Notes under the pieces: model-generated
Databases searched by the model: none
The model's input: the letters and a program-made list of their open reading frames with translations, nothing else
What the model was told of the DNA's origin: nothing
NCBI GenBank assembly: GCA_025359105.1
Contig: JANYHK010000119.1
Location: 1-64,000 of the forward strand
Length of the DNA stretch: 64,000 nt
Reading direction: 5' to 3'
Source: Myxococcales bacterium
Lineage (GTDB): Bacteria; Myxococcota_A; Polyangia; Polyangiales; Polyangiaceae
Made by a program: the position numbers and the translations under genes
In this document: positions 25,760 through 35,688 of the stretch, in pieces
Layout: every line of letters starts with the position of its first letter
Numbering within the stretch: the stretch's first letter is position 1

Positions 25760-27805
25760 TTAGCGGCCGCGAAACGTCACGAGCTGCAGCGCGATGCGCG
25801 CGCTCAGGATCTCGTGCGCGAGGAAGCTGTAGCGCGGGAGCGTGGGGGATTCGACGATCAGGTCGAGGTCGCCGATCGACAAGACCAACCCGCCGCGCCC
25901 CTGCACCGACGCGGGGCGCAGGTGGGCGGCCGACAGATCGCCGGTGTCCACGCCGGCCGTTACGATCGCGCCGACGTTGCCCAAAAAGTACAGCCGCCCG
26001 CTCGCATACGCGCCGAGCGACGTGTGCGGCGCGGCGCCGGGAGTGATGTCGATCGCGTCGTCGAGCATGATGCTGAAGCTGAGCGGATTCAGCTCGCGCC
26101 ACCAGTTGCGCCGGTTGAACGTGAGCTCGAAGCCTTCGTGGATCTTGCCGTCGGCGCCGGTCACGGACCCGCGCGCGCCGGAGGTTGCCCCGACGTACGC
26201 GCCCAGGAGGACGGGCCCGCTCGTGGAGCGCAGATCTCCCGCCCACGGATCGGGCGGCGTCCACGCGCAGGTCTGCGGCTCCGGCTTGGGAGGGCGAAGC
26301 GCCGCGTCGGCGACCCCGGGGACGTGCTCGAGGAGCGCGCCCGCCACGCCGAGCCCGAAGGTCCAGTGCGCCTCCTCGTCGAGCCACGAATACTCCGCCG
26401 GACCCCAGGCGGTGAGCGCGACCCGGCGCAGCCCGAACGGCTCGAACCACTCGACGCGCCCGAGGCGGGTGACGACCTGGAGGAGCGCGTCGCGCTTCGG
26501 CGCGGTAAAGTAGCCGATCGAGAAAGGCGTCAGCCCCAGGACGATGTTGTCGCCCAACGTGAGGAGCATCTCGACGTCCTCGCGCACCATGAGGGACCTT
26601 TGCCTGGCGCGAAAGTCGTGACGCTCGCCGATCTCGGCGCTCACGCCGAGCGACACGGGGTCGAAGCGGCCCGAGGTGAGCAGGTACCGCGCGTAGACAC
26701 CCATGTCGGTCGTGCGCGTCTCAGGGACGAACAGCGCGCGCGTGCCGAAAAAGAGGTAGGGAATCTCGACGCGCTCGGGGCCGGGCTTCGGATGGCCGGA
26801 CACCCGCTCGGGCAGCGCCACGTGCGCGAAGTGCTTCGAGACGAACGCGTTCCATGGGCTCTGGTCCGTCTTCGCCCACGGCGTGTCCTTCCCCTTGCGC
26901 GCGCGCAGCGCGTGGACGACGCGCATCGCGTCCTTCAGCGCCTCGACCGCCAGGCGCCCCGACTGTGAGAGGCACGCCGCCGGCATCGAGTACGGGCGCG
27001 GGACGTAGTAGGTGCACGGTCGCCCGTCCACCACGCGAAACCCGTCGATGAACGCGTCGTCGCGCGCCTCGAAGATTTCGTGACGGGTGTTCTGGTGAGC
27101 GCCGCCGAACGGATTGGGGACCGTCGGCTGCCAGACCTTGAGAAACGCAATGGGCGGATCGTTCGCCGAACCGTCCGCGGGCGCCCACGACGCGTAGTCC
27201 CGCTGGACGTGCGCCATCGAGTACGAGTCCATGATGGCGTGCATCAGCTCGTACATGCCGACGGCGCCGCTGCGCGCCGCGACAGGATCGTCCACGACGT
27301 TTCCCACCAAGCTTCCCAGGAGATCGACGCATCGATCGTAGGCGTCCCAGACGACCCCGTACGCTGCATGCGGACCGAGGCCGGCCGCCGGCGTCGTGTA
27401 GTTGTCTCCGTTTTCGTCATCAGACTGCGCCATGAAGTGGAAGCACTGGCCGATGTGATCGAACTGGCGCGCGAGGATGCGATCAGGCGCGTCGGTGTGC
27501 GGCGTAAGCCAGTACGAGAGCGGATCGCTCTCGTACCGCGCCGAGCAATCGTCGGAGGCCGTCTCGAAGCAAATCGGTTTTTCGAAGACACCGTCGCGCG
27601 TCAAATCGGCCAAAACGACCAGATCCGCCGAACGCGACGCCAGCGGGCCCGCTAGGTACCCCATCTCGCGGTACGCGACCGCCTCCAGGACCCTGTGCCC
27701 AGCCGGGACGAACGCCGAGGCATCTCCGGTCACGAGCACCCCGACCGCCACGACCGCCGCGCCGATCCCGCGCGCGCACCCAATTCCGCCCCCCGTGCGA
27801 CCCAC
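25760..27805 (-). CDS. exported protein with phospholipase C/P1-nuclease-like helical domain
   Basis: 681 aa from GTG 27805, chosen because a signal peptide follows at once (VVAVGVLVTGDASA, cleavage before FVPAGHR); earlier in-frame starts would bury it. The N-terminal part (about 30-330) has the spacing of zinc-dependent phospholipase C / S1-P1 nuclease folds: AGHRVLEAVA, HTDAPDR, FDHIGQCFHFM and YELMHAIMDSYSMAHVQRD, with many His and Asp able to bind zinc. The last 350 residues are beta-rich with alternating patterns (GAYVGATSGARGSV, ISVGD-like) and may form an outer-membrane or carbohydrate-binding part. Substrate unknown. It is divergent from the lipoprotein gene at 28058. Family membership is by motif and moderately sure only. 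Confidence 0.55.
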   Translation of the reverse strand: MGRTGGGIGCARGIGAAVVAVGVLVTGDASAFVPAGHRVLEAVAYREMGYLAGPLASRSADLVVLADLTRDGVFEKPICFETASDDCSARYESDPLSYWLTPHTDAPDRILARQFDHIGQCFHFMAQSDDENGDNYTTPAAGLGPHAAYGVVWDAYDRCVDLLGSLVGNVVDDPVAARSGAVGMYELMHAIMDSYSMAHVQRDYASWAPADGSANDPPIAFLKVWQPTVPNPFGGAHQNTRHEIFEARDDAFIDGFRVVDGRPCTYYVPRPYSMPAACLSQSGRLAVEALKDAMRVVHALRARKGKDTPWAKTDQSPWNAFVSKHFAHVALPERVSGHPKPGPERVEIPYLFFGTRALFVPETRTTDMGVYARYLLTSGRFDPVSLGVSAEIGERHDFRARQRSLMVREDVEMLLTLGDNIVLGLTPFSIGYFTAPKRDALLQVVTRLGRVEWFEPFGLRRVALTAWGPAEYSWLDEEAHWTFGLGVAGALLEHVPGVADAALRPPKPEPQTCAWTPPDPWAGDLRSTSGPVLLGAYVGATSGARGSVTGADGKIHEGFELTFNRRNWWRELNPLSFSIMLDDAIDITPGAAPHTSLGAYASGRLYFLGNVGAIVTAGVDTGDLSAAHLRPASVQGRGGLVLSIGDLDLIVESPTLPRYSFLAHEILSARIALQLVTFRGR

Positions 27806-28057
27806 GCGCGCGAGCCTACCATCACCTCGTCGAGTTCCGTTCGGCGTCGATGATCGCACAAGCACGATGACGTCGAACGTCGCCGCCCGGCGCCTGTTCG
27901 CCGCCGCCGGCTCCGCGCGACGATGCTCGAGATGACGCGCTGAGGCCTGCCGGCGCGGGCGGGGATGCCCGAGCTCTTCGCCGAGCACGCGTGCGACGGC
28001 GCGATCACCGCATCGCGGAGCAACCGCTTCGCGAGCTCGCGCGTAGACCTGGCAACC

Positions 28058-28597
28058 ATGAGCCGCATCCCAGCCCATTCGCTGCTTCTCGCGCCACTCC
28101 TGTTCATCGCCGCCTGCTCGCAAGCGCCCGCCGACCCCGGGCCTGCGTCAGCGCGCCACGCCGCCCGGACGACGCCGGCTTTCGCGCGGCCCGCTCCCGA
28201 AGCGCTCGCGAAGCGGTCGATGACGACCGCGCGGCGAATGGACCTGGAGAAGGCTTCGCGCTCCGCCGCGACCCCCAGGGTCGAGGACGTGCTCGTCGCG
28301 CTCGGAAGCGCCGGCGTCTCGGTCGCCGAGGTCAAGCAACACGTGGCCGCGCCGATCGGCGCGCTCTACTGCGTAGGTGCGAAGACCGCCCACGACGTGG
28401 CCCTGAGCTTGTGCGAGTACTCCGACGAAGCGTCCGCTACGACGTGGCGCGACGCGAACGCGCGGACGTTCCGTGCGATCAAGACGCGCGACGACTACGT
28501 GAACAAGACGACGATCTTGACGATCCTGAAGCCGACGGCGACGCACGAAAGCGAGGCCGACGCGCAGCGGGCGGTCTCCGCCTTCGCGCGGCTCTAA
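28058..28597 (+). CDS. lipoprotein of unknown function (179 aa)
   Basis: Start ATG 28058; an in-frame ATG at 27965 would place the signal peptide internally. Lipobox IAAC with Cys20, then an Ala/Pro/Arg-rich linker. The C-terminal part (about 75-179) is compact, with VEDVLVALGSAGVSVAEVKQH, two Cys (LYCVGAK, LSLCEYSDE) that may pair, and KTTILTILKP, in a style seen in small myxobacterial lipoproteins. No family recognised. It lies 53 bases upstream of the secreted protein/radical SAM pair on the same strand and could belong to it. Confidence 0.6.
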   Translation: MSRIPAHSLLLAPLLFIAACSQAPADPGPASARHAARTTPAFARPAPEALAKRSMTTARRMDLEKASRSAATPRVEDVLVALGSAGVSVAEVKQHVAAPIGALYCVGAKTAHDVALSLCEYSDEASATTWRDANARTFRAIKTRDDYVNKTTILTILKPTATHESEADAQRAVSAFARL

Positions 28598-28650
28598 CGG
28601 CGTCCGACTCGAGATGCTCGCGCCCTAAACCCCCACCGACCGGGAACCAA

Positions 28651-29142
28651 ATGACCCGAAAAGCCTCCTTCCTGCCTGCCTGCCTCGCACTCTCGCTTCT
28701 CGTCGCCGCTCCCGCGTCTGCTGGGGAGCGGTTCGTGGATGATCCCCTCGACGACGCCGCCTCGCGACTCTCGGCAGCGGCCCAAGTGCTGGCCCTGGCA
28801 CAGAACCGATTCCAACAGAATGGCGACTGGGACAATGCGATGGAGGCCGCCTGGGTGCTGAGCCTCGTGAACTACTCCCTCGGCCAGCTGACCCTCAACG
28901 AAGAGTCCCTCAACGCGCTCTCCATTCCTTCTTCGCTCGTGCTCAGCCTGGAGATGCAGGCCAGTCTCGCCGCCTACTACGCCACCCGGGACGTGAACTG
29001 GCTCACCACCTACCAAGACTACGTCGGCGGCGAGCACCCCGCGACGCCCGAGAACACGCCGGAGACGGTGGCCACGCAGATGGACACCTTCAACGACGCG
29101 ATGGACGAGACGTACGCCGACCCGGACGACGAGCACTGCTAG
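28651..29142 (+). CDS. secreted helical protein with a single C-terminal Cys, candidate radical SAM substrate
   Basis: 163 aa. Signal peptide 1-24 (LALSLLVAAPASAG, cleaved near GERF). The mature chain is acidic and helical (SRLSAAAQVLALAQNRFQQ, AWVLSLVNYSLGQL) and ends in an acidic tail with many Thr and Asp, finishing YADPDDEHC. After signal cleavage the only Cys is the last residue, 163. The next gene, a radical SAM enzyme, starts 2 bases after its TAG. A precursor or target protein that the enzyme modifies at or near the C-terminal Cys is the simplest reading; no known precursor family fits. Codons look less GC-biased than in the flanking housekeeping genes, hinting at transfer. A relic of its signal region sits at 25713-25747. 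Confidence 0.7.
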   Translation: MTRKASFLPACLALSLLVAAPASAGERFVDDPLDDAASRLSAAAQVLALAQNRFQQNGDWDNAMEAAWVLSLVNYSLGQLTLNEESLNALSIPSSLVLSLEMQASLAAYYATRDVNWLTTYQDYVGGEHPATPENTPETVATQMDTFNDAMDETYADPDDEHC

Positions 29143-29144
29143 AG

Positions 29145-29927
29145 ATGGCGTCTCGGACCCCGCCCGAACCGTTCGTCCGAGTCACGTCGACTCTGCGTAT
29201 CCGGCTCACCGCGGGGTGCTCTCAATCCTGCGAGCACTGTCCGGACTCCGCTCTCTATCGCTCCTCGATCCGCTCGATGCCCATCGAGCTCCTGGAGACT
29301 TCGCTTCAGGGTGTCTTTGCGGAGCGCTTCGATCCGAGGCAGACCCAGATCATCCTGAGCGGCGGGGAGCCGCTCGAACACCCCAGCTTCTTGGAGGCGC
29401 TGGAGCGGGTTCGGCGCTACCCCGTGGCCCGCGTGAAGTTGGCGACCAACGGGCTCCGGTTGGCGTCCGATCCGGCCTTTGCCGCGCAGGTTCTTCCCCA
29501 CGTGAATGACCTGCTGCTCTCGGCCGATCTCGTTCCCAGCGGGTTGCGACCGTTCCGGAGCCCGCTGCACCTGCGCGCGGTCGAGGGGCTGGTGGCCAGG
29601 CTGAGGTCCACGCCCAGACACGAGCGCCCCCGGCTTGCCCTGAACGTGGTGATCTTCGACGCTCGGATCGAGAGGGTGGGGCGCGAGCTCGCACGCCTGG
29701 CGCAGCTCGGTCCCGACGAACTGCGTCTCAATCGCTTCGATCCCGGTGGAGTTGTTGAGCGGTTCGCGGCCGGGATGCGAGCGCCCAGCGACGAGAGCTG
29801 GGCAGCACTCCGCGCGTGGGTGAAGAGCCACGCCCAGGAGAGCGAGCAGGGATGTCGCTGGACCTGCGTGGACCGCCAGCACAGTCTCCGCGCCGGCTCC
29901 CCCCAATCGGTCGAGCTCTGCGCCTGA
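29145..29927 (+). CDS. radical SAM protein, short form
   Basis: 260 aa, cytoplasmic. The [4Fe-4S]-SAM motif is CSQSCEHC (Cys25, Cys29, Cys32), preceded by LRIRLTAG. The SAM-binding SGGEPL follows, then VKLATNGLRL, as in MoaA/NifB-like radical SAM barrels. There is no full SPASM domain, but three more Cys sit at the end (Cys237, Cys241, Cys259 in GCRWTC...VELCA), which could bind an auxiliary cluster or hold a substrate. Start ATG 29145 is 2 bases after the previous stop, with GAG upstream only; translation is probably coupled. It must act on its partner before export, since radical SAM chemistry is cytoplasmic. The reaction is unknown. Confidence 0.85.
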   Translation: MASRTPPEPFVRVTSTLRIRLTAGCSQSCEHCPDSALYRSSIRSMPIELLETSLQGVFAERFDPRQTQIILSGGEPLEHPSFLEALERVRRYPVARVKLATNGLRLASDPAFAAQVLPHVNDLLLSADLVPSGLRPFRSPLHLRAVEGLVARLRSTPRHERPRLALNVVIFDARIERVGRELARLAQLGPDELRLNRFDPGGVVERFAAGMRAPSDESWAALRAWVKSHAQESEQGCRWTCVDRQHSLRAGSPQSVELCA

Positions 29928-30029
29928 GGAGCTCCCGCGGACGCAGCCGACCCGCGCGCAGGAGCAGTGACGACTGCGCGTCGCGCTCGACCGAGCGGCC
30001 GCGGGCCTCTCGTGCGCGGGCAGGTCTAG

Positions 30030-30224
30030 ACGAGGGACTCCCACGCGAAGCTCCACGTCGCGAACGGCGCATTCAACAAGTTCGTAGCGACCGCAGCCGC
30101 CGTCGCCAACGCGCGAGGCATCGCGCCGTCGGATGTCGCGACGCTCGGCGCGCTGCTCGGCACCACGCGCGGCGACATCGTCGATCCGGCGACGCCCGAC
30201 GGCGGCTTCTTCGACGGCGGCTGA
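30030..30224 (+). pseudogene. relic of a group I truncated haemoglobin, C-terminal part
   Basis: 64 codons open directly after an in-frame TAG and have no start codon. The translation holds SHAKLHVANGAFNKFV, then GIAPSDVATLGALL and TRGDIVDP. This matches the F-helix His region and the G/H helices of group I truncated haemoglobins (pattern HAGL-x-I-x-x-x-x-F-x-x-L-V). The N-terminal half with the distal residues is missing. The remainder of 29928-30271 shows no gene. Confidence 0.5.
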
Positions 30225-30271
30225 CCGCGAGCCTTCGCAGAGTCGTTCACGTCGGTCCCACTTCCGCCCGT

Positions 30272-31765
30272 TCACTCCGAGCTTCCGAACCCCAGCGACG
30301 CGGCGAAGAGCCAGGGCTGCTGTCCGGCGACGGGCGCCAGAAGCTCGAAGCCGAGGACGTACGCGGCCGTCCCCTTCTCGCTGCGCAGGTGAACGCGCAT
30401 TCCGGCGGCGGCTCCGAGGGCGAACGCTGGTCGCGCGTTCCACTGAAAGCCGCCGGTACCCTGACCGGAGAGCTCGTGAGTCCCGAAGAGCACGTTCGGT
30501 CCGAGATACAGCGTCGTGTCGCCGACGTGGAGCGCGCCGCCTACGACCGACGAGATGCCGACGTGGTAGAGCGTGCGGCTGCCCTCGCTCGCCCACGCGG
30601 CGGTTCCGGAGAGCGACGTGTAGAGCCACGGCCGCTCGTAGGCGACACCCAGTCCAAACGCGGGCGCCGCAACGTCGCGAAGGCCGAAGCTGGCGCTGTC
30701 TTGTACTCCGCCGTTGTTCGCGAACAGGAGGCCGCCGGTCCGCAGATACGCGACCCCGGTGATGAGCGAGACCACGAGCGCGTGGCCCTTCCAGTCGACC
30801 GTCTGCGTTGGGGTGTCGTGCGCTTGCGAGTCGACGGTGACGACCGTGTCCTGAGAAGGGGGCGTGGCCACGACGTCCGGCGGCGGCGTGACACCGCCCC
30901 CGCTCGAGCAATGCATCGCCACCTTGTCCCGGAACACGACCTCGCCTCGCTTGGTGTCCACGACCTCGTAGTCGACGTCGAGTGACGTGCCGCGGCGAGC
31001 GATGATGGCCCACCCGTTGCCGCTGGGCCGGACGTCCACGCCGTCTTGCTTCGACCGCATGACGTAGCGCCCCGGGGTGAGCGCGACGCGTCCGCCGTTT
31101 TCGAGGTCGTTCATGTAGGGCTGTACCGACGCCTGACACCAGGCCTCGGAGCCGCCGCCCCCCTCCGCGCGCCCTGACGCTCCGCCGGTCTCGGTGCGGG
31201 TCGCCGTGATGCCGGTGGCGCGCGGGCGCGGCGGGGACTCGGAGTGATCGAAGAGCTCGCGTCGGTGAACGAGGTGCAGTGGCGTCGCGTCGGTCGACCG
31301 ATCGCAGGCTCCGAGCTCGAAGGCGTCGTGGGCGGCGGCGTCGAGCGACAGCGTAGACGTGCCGCAGCGTAGACGGCGGCTGTTGTCCGCGTCGCGCACA
31401 TGGACGTGGAGGGTCTGGGTGAGGCTCAGGTCGAGATCGGGCTTCGTCCTTCCGGCCGCCGCTTTTGCCTTTGCCTCGAGGGCCTCGACCTTCTTGTCGA
31501 GGTCGATGAGGTCGGTCTGGAGCTTGTGGCGATAGTCCTCGCGCCGCTTGCCGAACTCGGCCTGGGCAGTGGCGATTGTCTTGTCGGCCTCCACCTGAGC
31601 GGCGGTCGTCTTGACGACGGCCTCCTTGTTTGCCTCGCTCTTCTTGTCGGCCTCGGCCTGGGCGGCGTTCGCCTTCTGCTGCTCGTCAGATCCCTTGTCG
31701 CATCCGGTGAGGAGCGTGAGCGTGAGCGCGAGACCAGCGGAAGCAAAAGTCAGAACTCGAGTCAT
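30272..31765 (-). CDS. chimeric lipoprotein: coiled coil fused to a beta-barrel-like protein (paralogue 2)
   Basis: 497 aa from ATG 31765. Residues 1 to about 118 copy the coiled-coil lipoprotein at 25425 (lipobox LLTGC, QQKANAAQAEADKK). At DLSLTQ the two genes part, and here the frame runs on into unrelated sequence: HVHVRDADNSRR, then a Pro/Arg linker, a domain at about 225-290 (GRYVMRSKQDGVDV, FRDKVAMHC) and a C-terminal beta-rich part (about 330-497, GHALVVSLITGVAYLR, LGPNVLFGTHEL, ending LGFGSSE) like a small outer-membrane barrel. The join is in frame, so the fusion may be expressed. The downstream half probably once had its own start and signal peptide. It is last in the glucoamylase/ABC/porin run, 59 bases after the porin stop. 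Confidence 0.7.
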   Translation of the reverse strand: MTRVLTFASAGLALTLTLLTGCDKGSDEQQKANAAQAEADKKSEANKEAVVKTTAAQVEADKTIATAQAEFGKRREDYRHKLQTDLIDLDKKVEALEAKAKAAAGRTKPDLDLSLTQTLHVHVRDADNSRRLRCGTSTLSLDAAAHDAFELGACDRSTDATPLHLVHRRELFDHSESPPRPRATGITATRTETGGASGRAEGGGGSEAWCQASVQPYMNDLENGGRVALTPGRYVMRSKQDGVDVRPSGNGWAIIARRGTSLDVDYEVVDTKRGEVVFRDKVAMHCSSGGGVTPPPDVVATPPSQDTVVTVDSQAHDTPTQTVDWKGHALVVSLITGVAYLRTGGLLFANNGGVQDSASFGLRDVAAPAFGLGVAYERPWLYTSLSGTAAWASEGSRTLYHVGISSVVGGALHVGDTTLYLGPNVLFGTHELSGQGTGGFQWNARPAFALGAAAGMRVHLRSEKGTAAYVLGFELLAPVAGQQPWLFAASLGFGSSE

Positions 31766-31775
31766 GGGAGTCCCC
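31410..31775. repeat. duplicated segment, copy B (5' part of the coiled-coil lipoprotein gene)
   Basis: Counterpart of 25068-25435. The left limit at about 31410 falls inside the chimeric gene and marks the recombination joint. Confidence 0.85.
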
Positions 31776-31824
31776 AAGGCCTCGAGCTGACATGCGCCCG
31801 CCCGCGGCCACCCGAGGGCGCCCA

Positions 31825-33465
<1,641 letters not shown>

Positions 33466-33467
33466 GG

Positions 33468-34520
33468 TCACTTCTTCGCGCAGCCGGGGACGGCCGCCGC
33501 GGCGTGGAAGCCGCTGTCCACGAGGAGCGTCCTCGCGTTGCTCGCGTCGACGAGGAGGACCGAGACGGCGATCACCGGTGTCTTCGTGCCAGGCAGCGGC
33601 GGTCCGCCCTCGACCGGTTTGCCCGTCGCGAGCAACGCGGCGACCTGGGCCGCCTTCTCCGCGAGCGGTTTGATGTCCTTCAGCACCTCGACGCTCTGCT
33701 TGCCCTCGCACACGAAGCTCGCGTTCGCAGCGTCGGCGTCGGCTCCGGCGATGAACACCTTCTTCAAGCCTGCGGCCGCCACCGCTTGCACGGCGCCGCG
33801 CGCCATCCCGCTGTTGTTCGCGAGGATCGCCTGGATGTCGCCCCTGCTCTTGGCGATCGCGTCCTCGACGGTCTTGAGCGCCTGCTCGGGCGCCCACGCG
33901 TCATGGCTCTTCTCGGCGACGATCTTGATGTCGCCCTTGTCGACGTACGGCTTCAACGTCTCGCTGTAGCCGCGGGCGATCTCGGTCGCGACGCTGTGGC
34001 CCGACTGGCCGTCGAGGATGACGTAGTTCCCCTTGCCGCCCGTCGCCTTGATCGCCGCCTCGGCCTGCAGGACGCCGACCTTGTGGCTGTCGTGCGCGAC
34101 GTAGAAGTCGGCGTCGCCGCGGATGTTGCGATCGTATGCGACGACCTTCGCTCCCTTCTCGTGCGCCTTGCCGACGTACGCGGCCGCGGCGGCGCTGTCG
34201 GTCGGCTGGATGACGAGCACCTTCGCGCCGCGCGAGAGCGCGTCCTCGACCTGCGAGAGCTGGCGCGCGTTGTCGTTGTCCGCCGAGAACGTGAACGGGG
34301 TGAGGCCTTGCTTCTTGGCCTCGTCCTCGAAGTACTTCTTGTCCTTCTGGTAGCGCTCCTCCTGGAGCGTCGAGAGGAGGAAGGCGACCTTTGGACCTTT
34401 CGCTTCGGCTTCCGAGTCGGCGCCGCCGCCGGACGACGACGACTTGCCACAGGCGAGCGGACCGAGCGGGCCGAGGAGGACCAGCGCGGCGAGGGCGGTG
34501 AGAGCGAGCGTGCGGCGCAT
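33468..34520 (-). CDS. sugar ABC transporter substrate-binding lipoprotein (XylF-like)
   Basis: 350 aa, type I periplasmic binding protein. Lipobox PLAC with Cys24, then a Ser/Gly linker. KVAFLLSTLQEERYQKD, FSADNDNARQLSQVEDAL, VLVIQPTDSAAAAAYV and VVAYDRNIRGADADFYV-type segments match D-xylose-binding XylF more than RbsB. XylF-like proteins capture a monosaccharide (xylose, sometimes glucose) for a CUT2 importer. With the glucoamylase gene first in the same operon, glucose is a reasonable alternative ligand. It lies 4 bases after the permease stop and 2 bases before the porin start. Confidence 0.85.
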   Translation of the reverse strand: MRRTLALTALAALVLLGPLGPLACGKSSSSGGGADSEAEAKGPKVAFLLSTLQEERYQKDKKYFEDEAKKQGLTPFTFSADNDNARQLSQVEDALSRGAKVLVIQPTDSAAAAAYVGKAHEKGAKVVAYDRNIRGDADFYVAHDSHKVGVLQAEAAIKATGGKGNYVILDGQSGHSVATEIARGYSETLKPYVDKGDIKIVAEKSHDAWAPEQALKTVEDAIAKSRGDIQAILANNSGMARGAVQAVAAAGLKKVFIAGADADAANASFVCEGKQSVEVLKDIKPLAEKAAQVAALLATGKPVEGGPPLPGTKTPVIAVSVLLVDASNARTLLVDSGFHAAAAVPGCAKK

Positions 34521-34524
34521 GGGG

Positions 34525-35688
34525 CTATTTCTTCCGGATCGCGGGGGAGTCGAGGAGCGAGGCGACGAGCAAGATCGCCCCCGAGAGGACGAGCTGCCAG
34601 TTCGAGTTGATGTTCATCAGGTTCATGCCGTTCGAGAGCGTCCCGAAGATGAGCGCGCCGATGACCGTGCCGATCATCGTCGCGCGCCCTCCGGAGAGGC
34701 TGGTGCCGCCGATGACGACCGCGGTGATGACGTGCAGCTCCCGCGTGATGCCCGCGTTGCCGGGCGTGACGCCGTTGGTCCGCGCGGCGGCGACGAGGCC
34801 AGCCACGGCCGTGAGCATCGCGATGAGCAGGTAGATGAGCACCGTCACGCGCGCGACGGGAACGCCAGAGAGGCGCGCGGCCTCGGTGTTTCCTCCGATC
34901 GCGAAGGCGTACCGCCCGAGGCGGGTGCGGCGGAGGAGCACGGCCCCTATCGCGGTGGCGATTGCGGCGAGGAGCACCGGGACGGGCATGCCGTCCTGGT
35001 AGATCGTCATCAGGAACGCGGTGACGGCGACGCTCGCCGCGATCGGGAGCGCCGGCCCCACGCCGCGCGCCGGCAGCCCGAGCGCGCGACGCCGCTGTTC
35101 ACGCCGGAGGATCACTGTGATCCCGGCCAAGCACCCGAGCGCGCACAGGCCGTACGACGCGGACGTGGAGAGCTTGCCGCCGAGCCACTGGAAATCGTCG
35201 GCCATCGGCGAGAGGCCGCGCGCGTCGGCGATGACGAGCCCGAGCCCGCGGTAGGCGAGGAACCCTCCGAGCGTCGCGATGAACGGCGGCAGCTGAAAGC
35301 GGCTGACGAGGAGCCCGTGCCACAGCCCGACGACGCCGGCGACCGCCATCGCGGCGAGGATGGTGAGCCACGCCGGCATGTGGTGGTCGATCTGCAGCTT
35401 CGCCGCGACCACGCCGCACAGCGCCATCCCCGCGCCGACCGAGAGATCGATCCCGCCGATCAGGATGACGAGTGTCATGCCGATGCCGATGATGACGATC
35501 TCGGCGACCTGCGCCGTCAGGTTCGAGAAATTGCCCGACGTGAGGAACGCCTCGCGTGTCTCCGGGTGGATCGCGAGGACGGTCCACATCAGCAAGAGGA
35601 CCAGGACCATGCGCAGCGCGCGCGAGCTCAGGACCTCGAAGAGCGAGCTCTTGCCGCTGCTCGCGGCGTGGGCGGTTACGGCGCGCAT
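34525..35688 (-). CDS. sugar ABC transporter permease, CUT2 family (XylH-like)
   Basis: 387 aa inner-membrane protein with about 10 hydrophobic segments. Diagnostic BPD_transp_2 pieces: IIGIGMTLVILIGGIDLSVG, PPFIATLGGFLAYRGLGLV, FAIGGNTEAARLSGV and VIGGTSLSGGRATMIGTVIG. The start at 35688 is chosen because the preceding ATPase gene ends at 35676, giving a 13-base overlap; a longer frame upstream is unsupported. It works with the ATPase and the XylF-like protein. Confidence 0.88.
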   Translation of the reverse strand: MRAVTAHAASSGKSSLFEVLSSRALRMVLVLLLMWTVLAIHPETREAFLTSGNFSNLTAQVAEIVIIGIGMTLVILIGGIDLSVGAGMALCGVVAAKLQIDHHMPAWLTILAAMAVAGVVGLWHGLLVSRFQLPPFIATLGGFLAYRGLGLVIADARGLSPMADDFQWLGGKLSTSASYGLCALGCLAGITVILRREQRRRALGLPARGVGPALPIAASVAVTAFLMTIYQDGMPVPVLLAAIATAIGAVLLRRTRLGRYAFAIGGNTEAARLSGVPVARVTVLIYLLIAMLTAVAGLVAAARTNGVTPGNAGITRELHVITAVVIGGTSLSGGRATMIGTVIGALIFGTLSNGMNLMNINSNWQLVLSGAILLVASLLDSPAIRKK

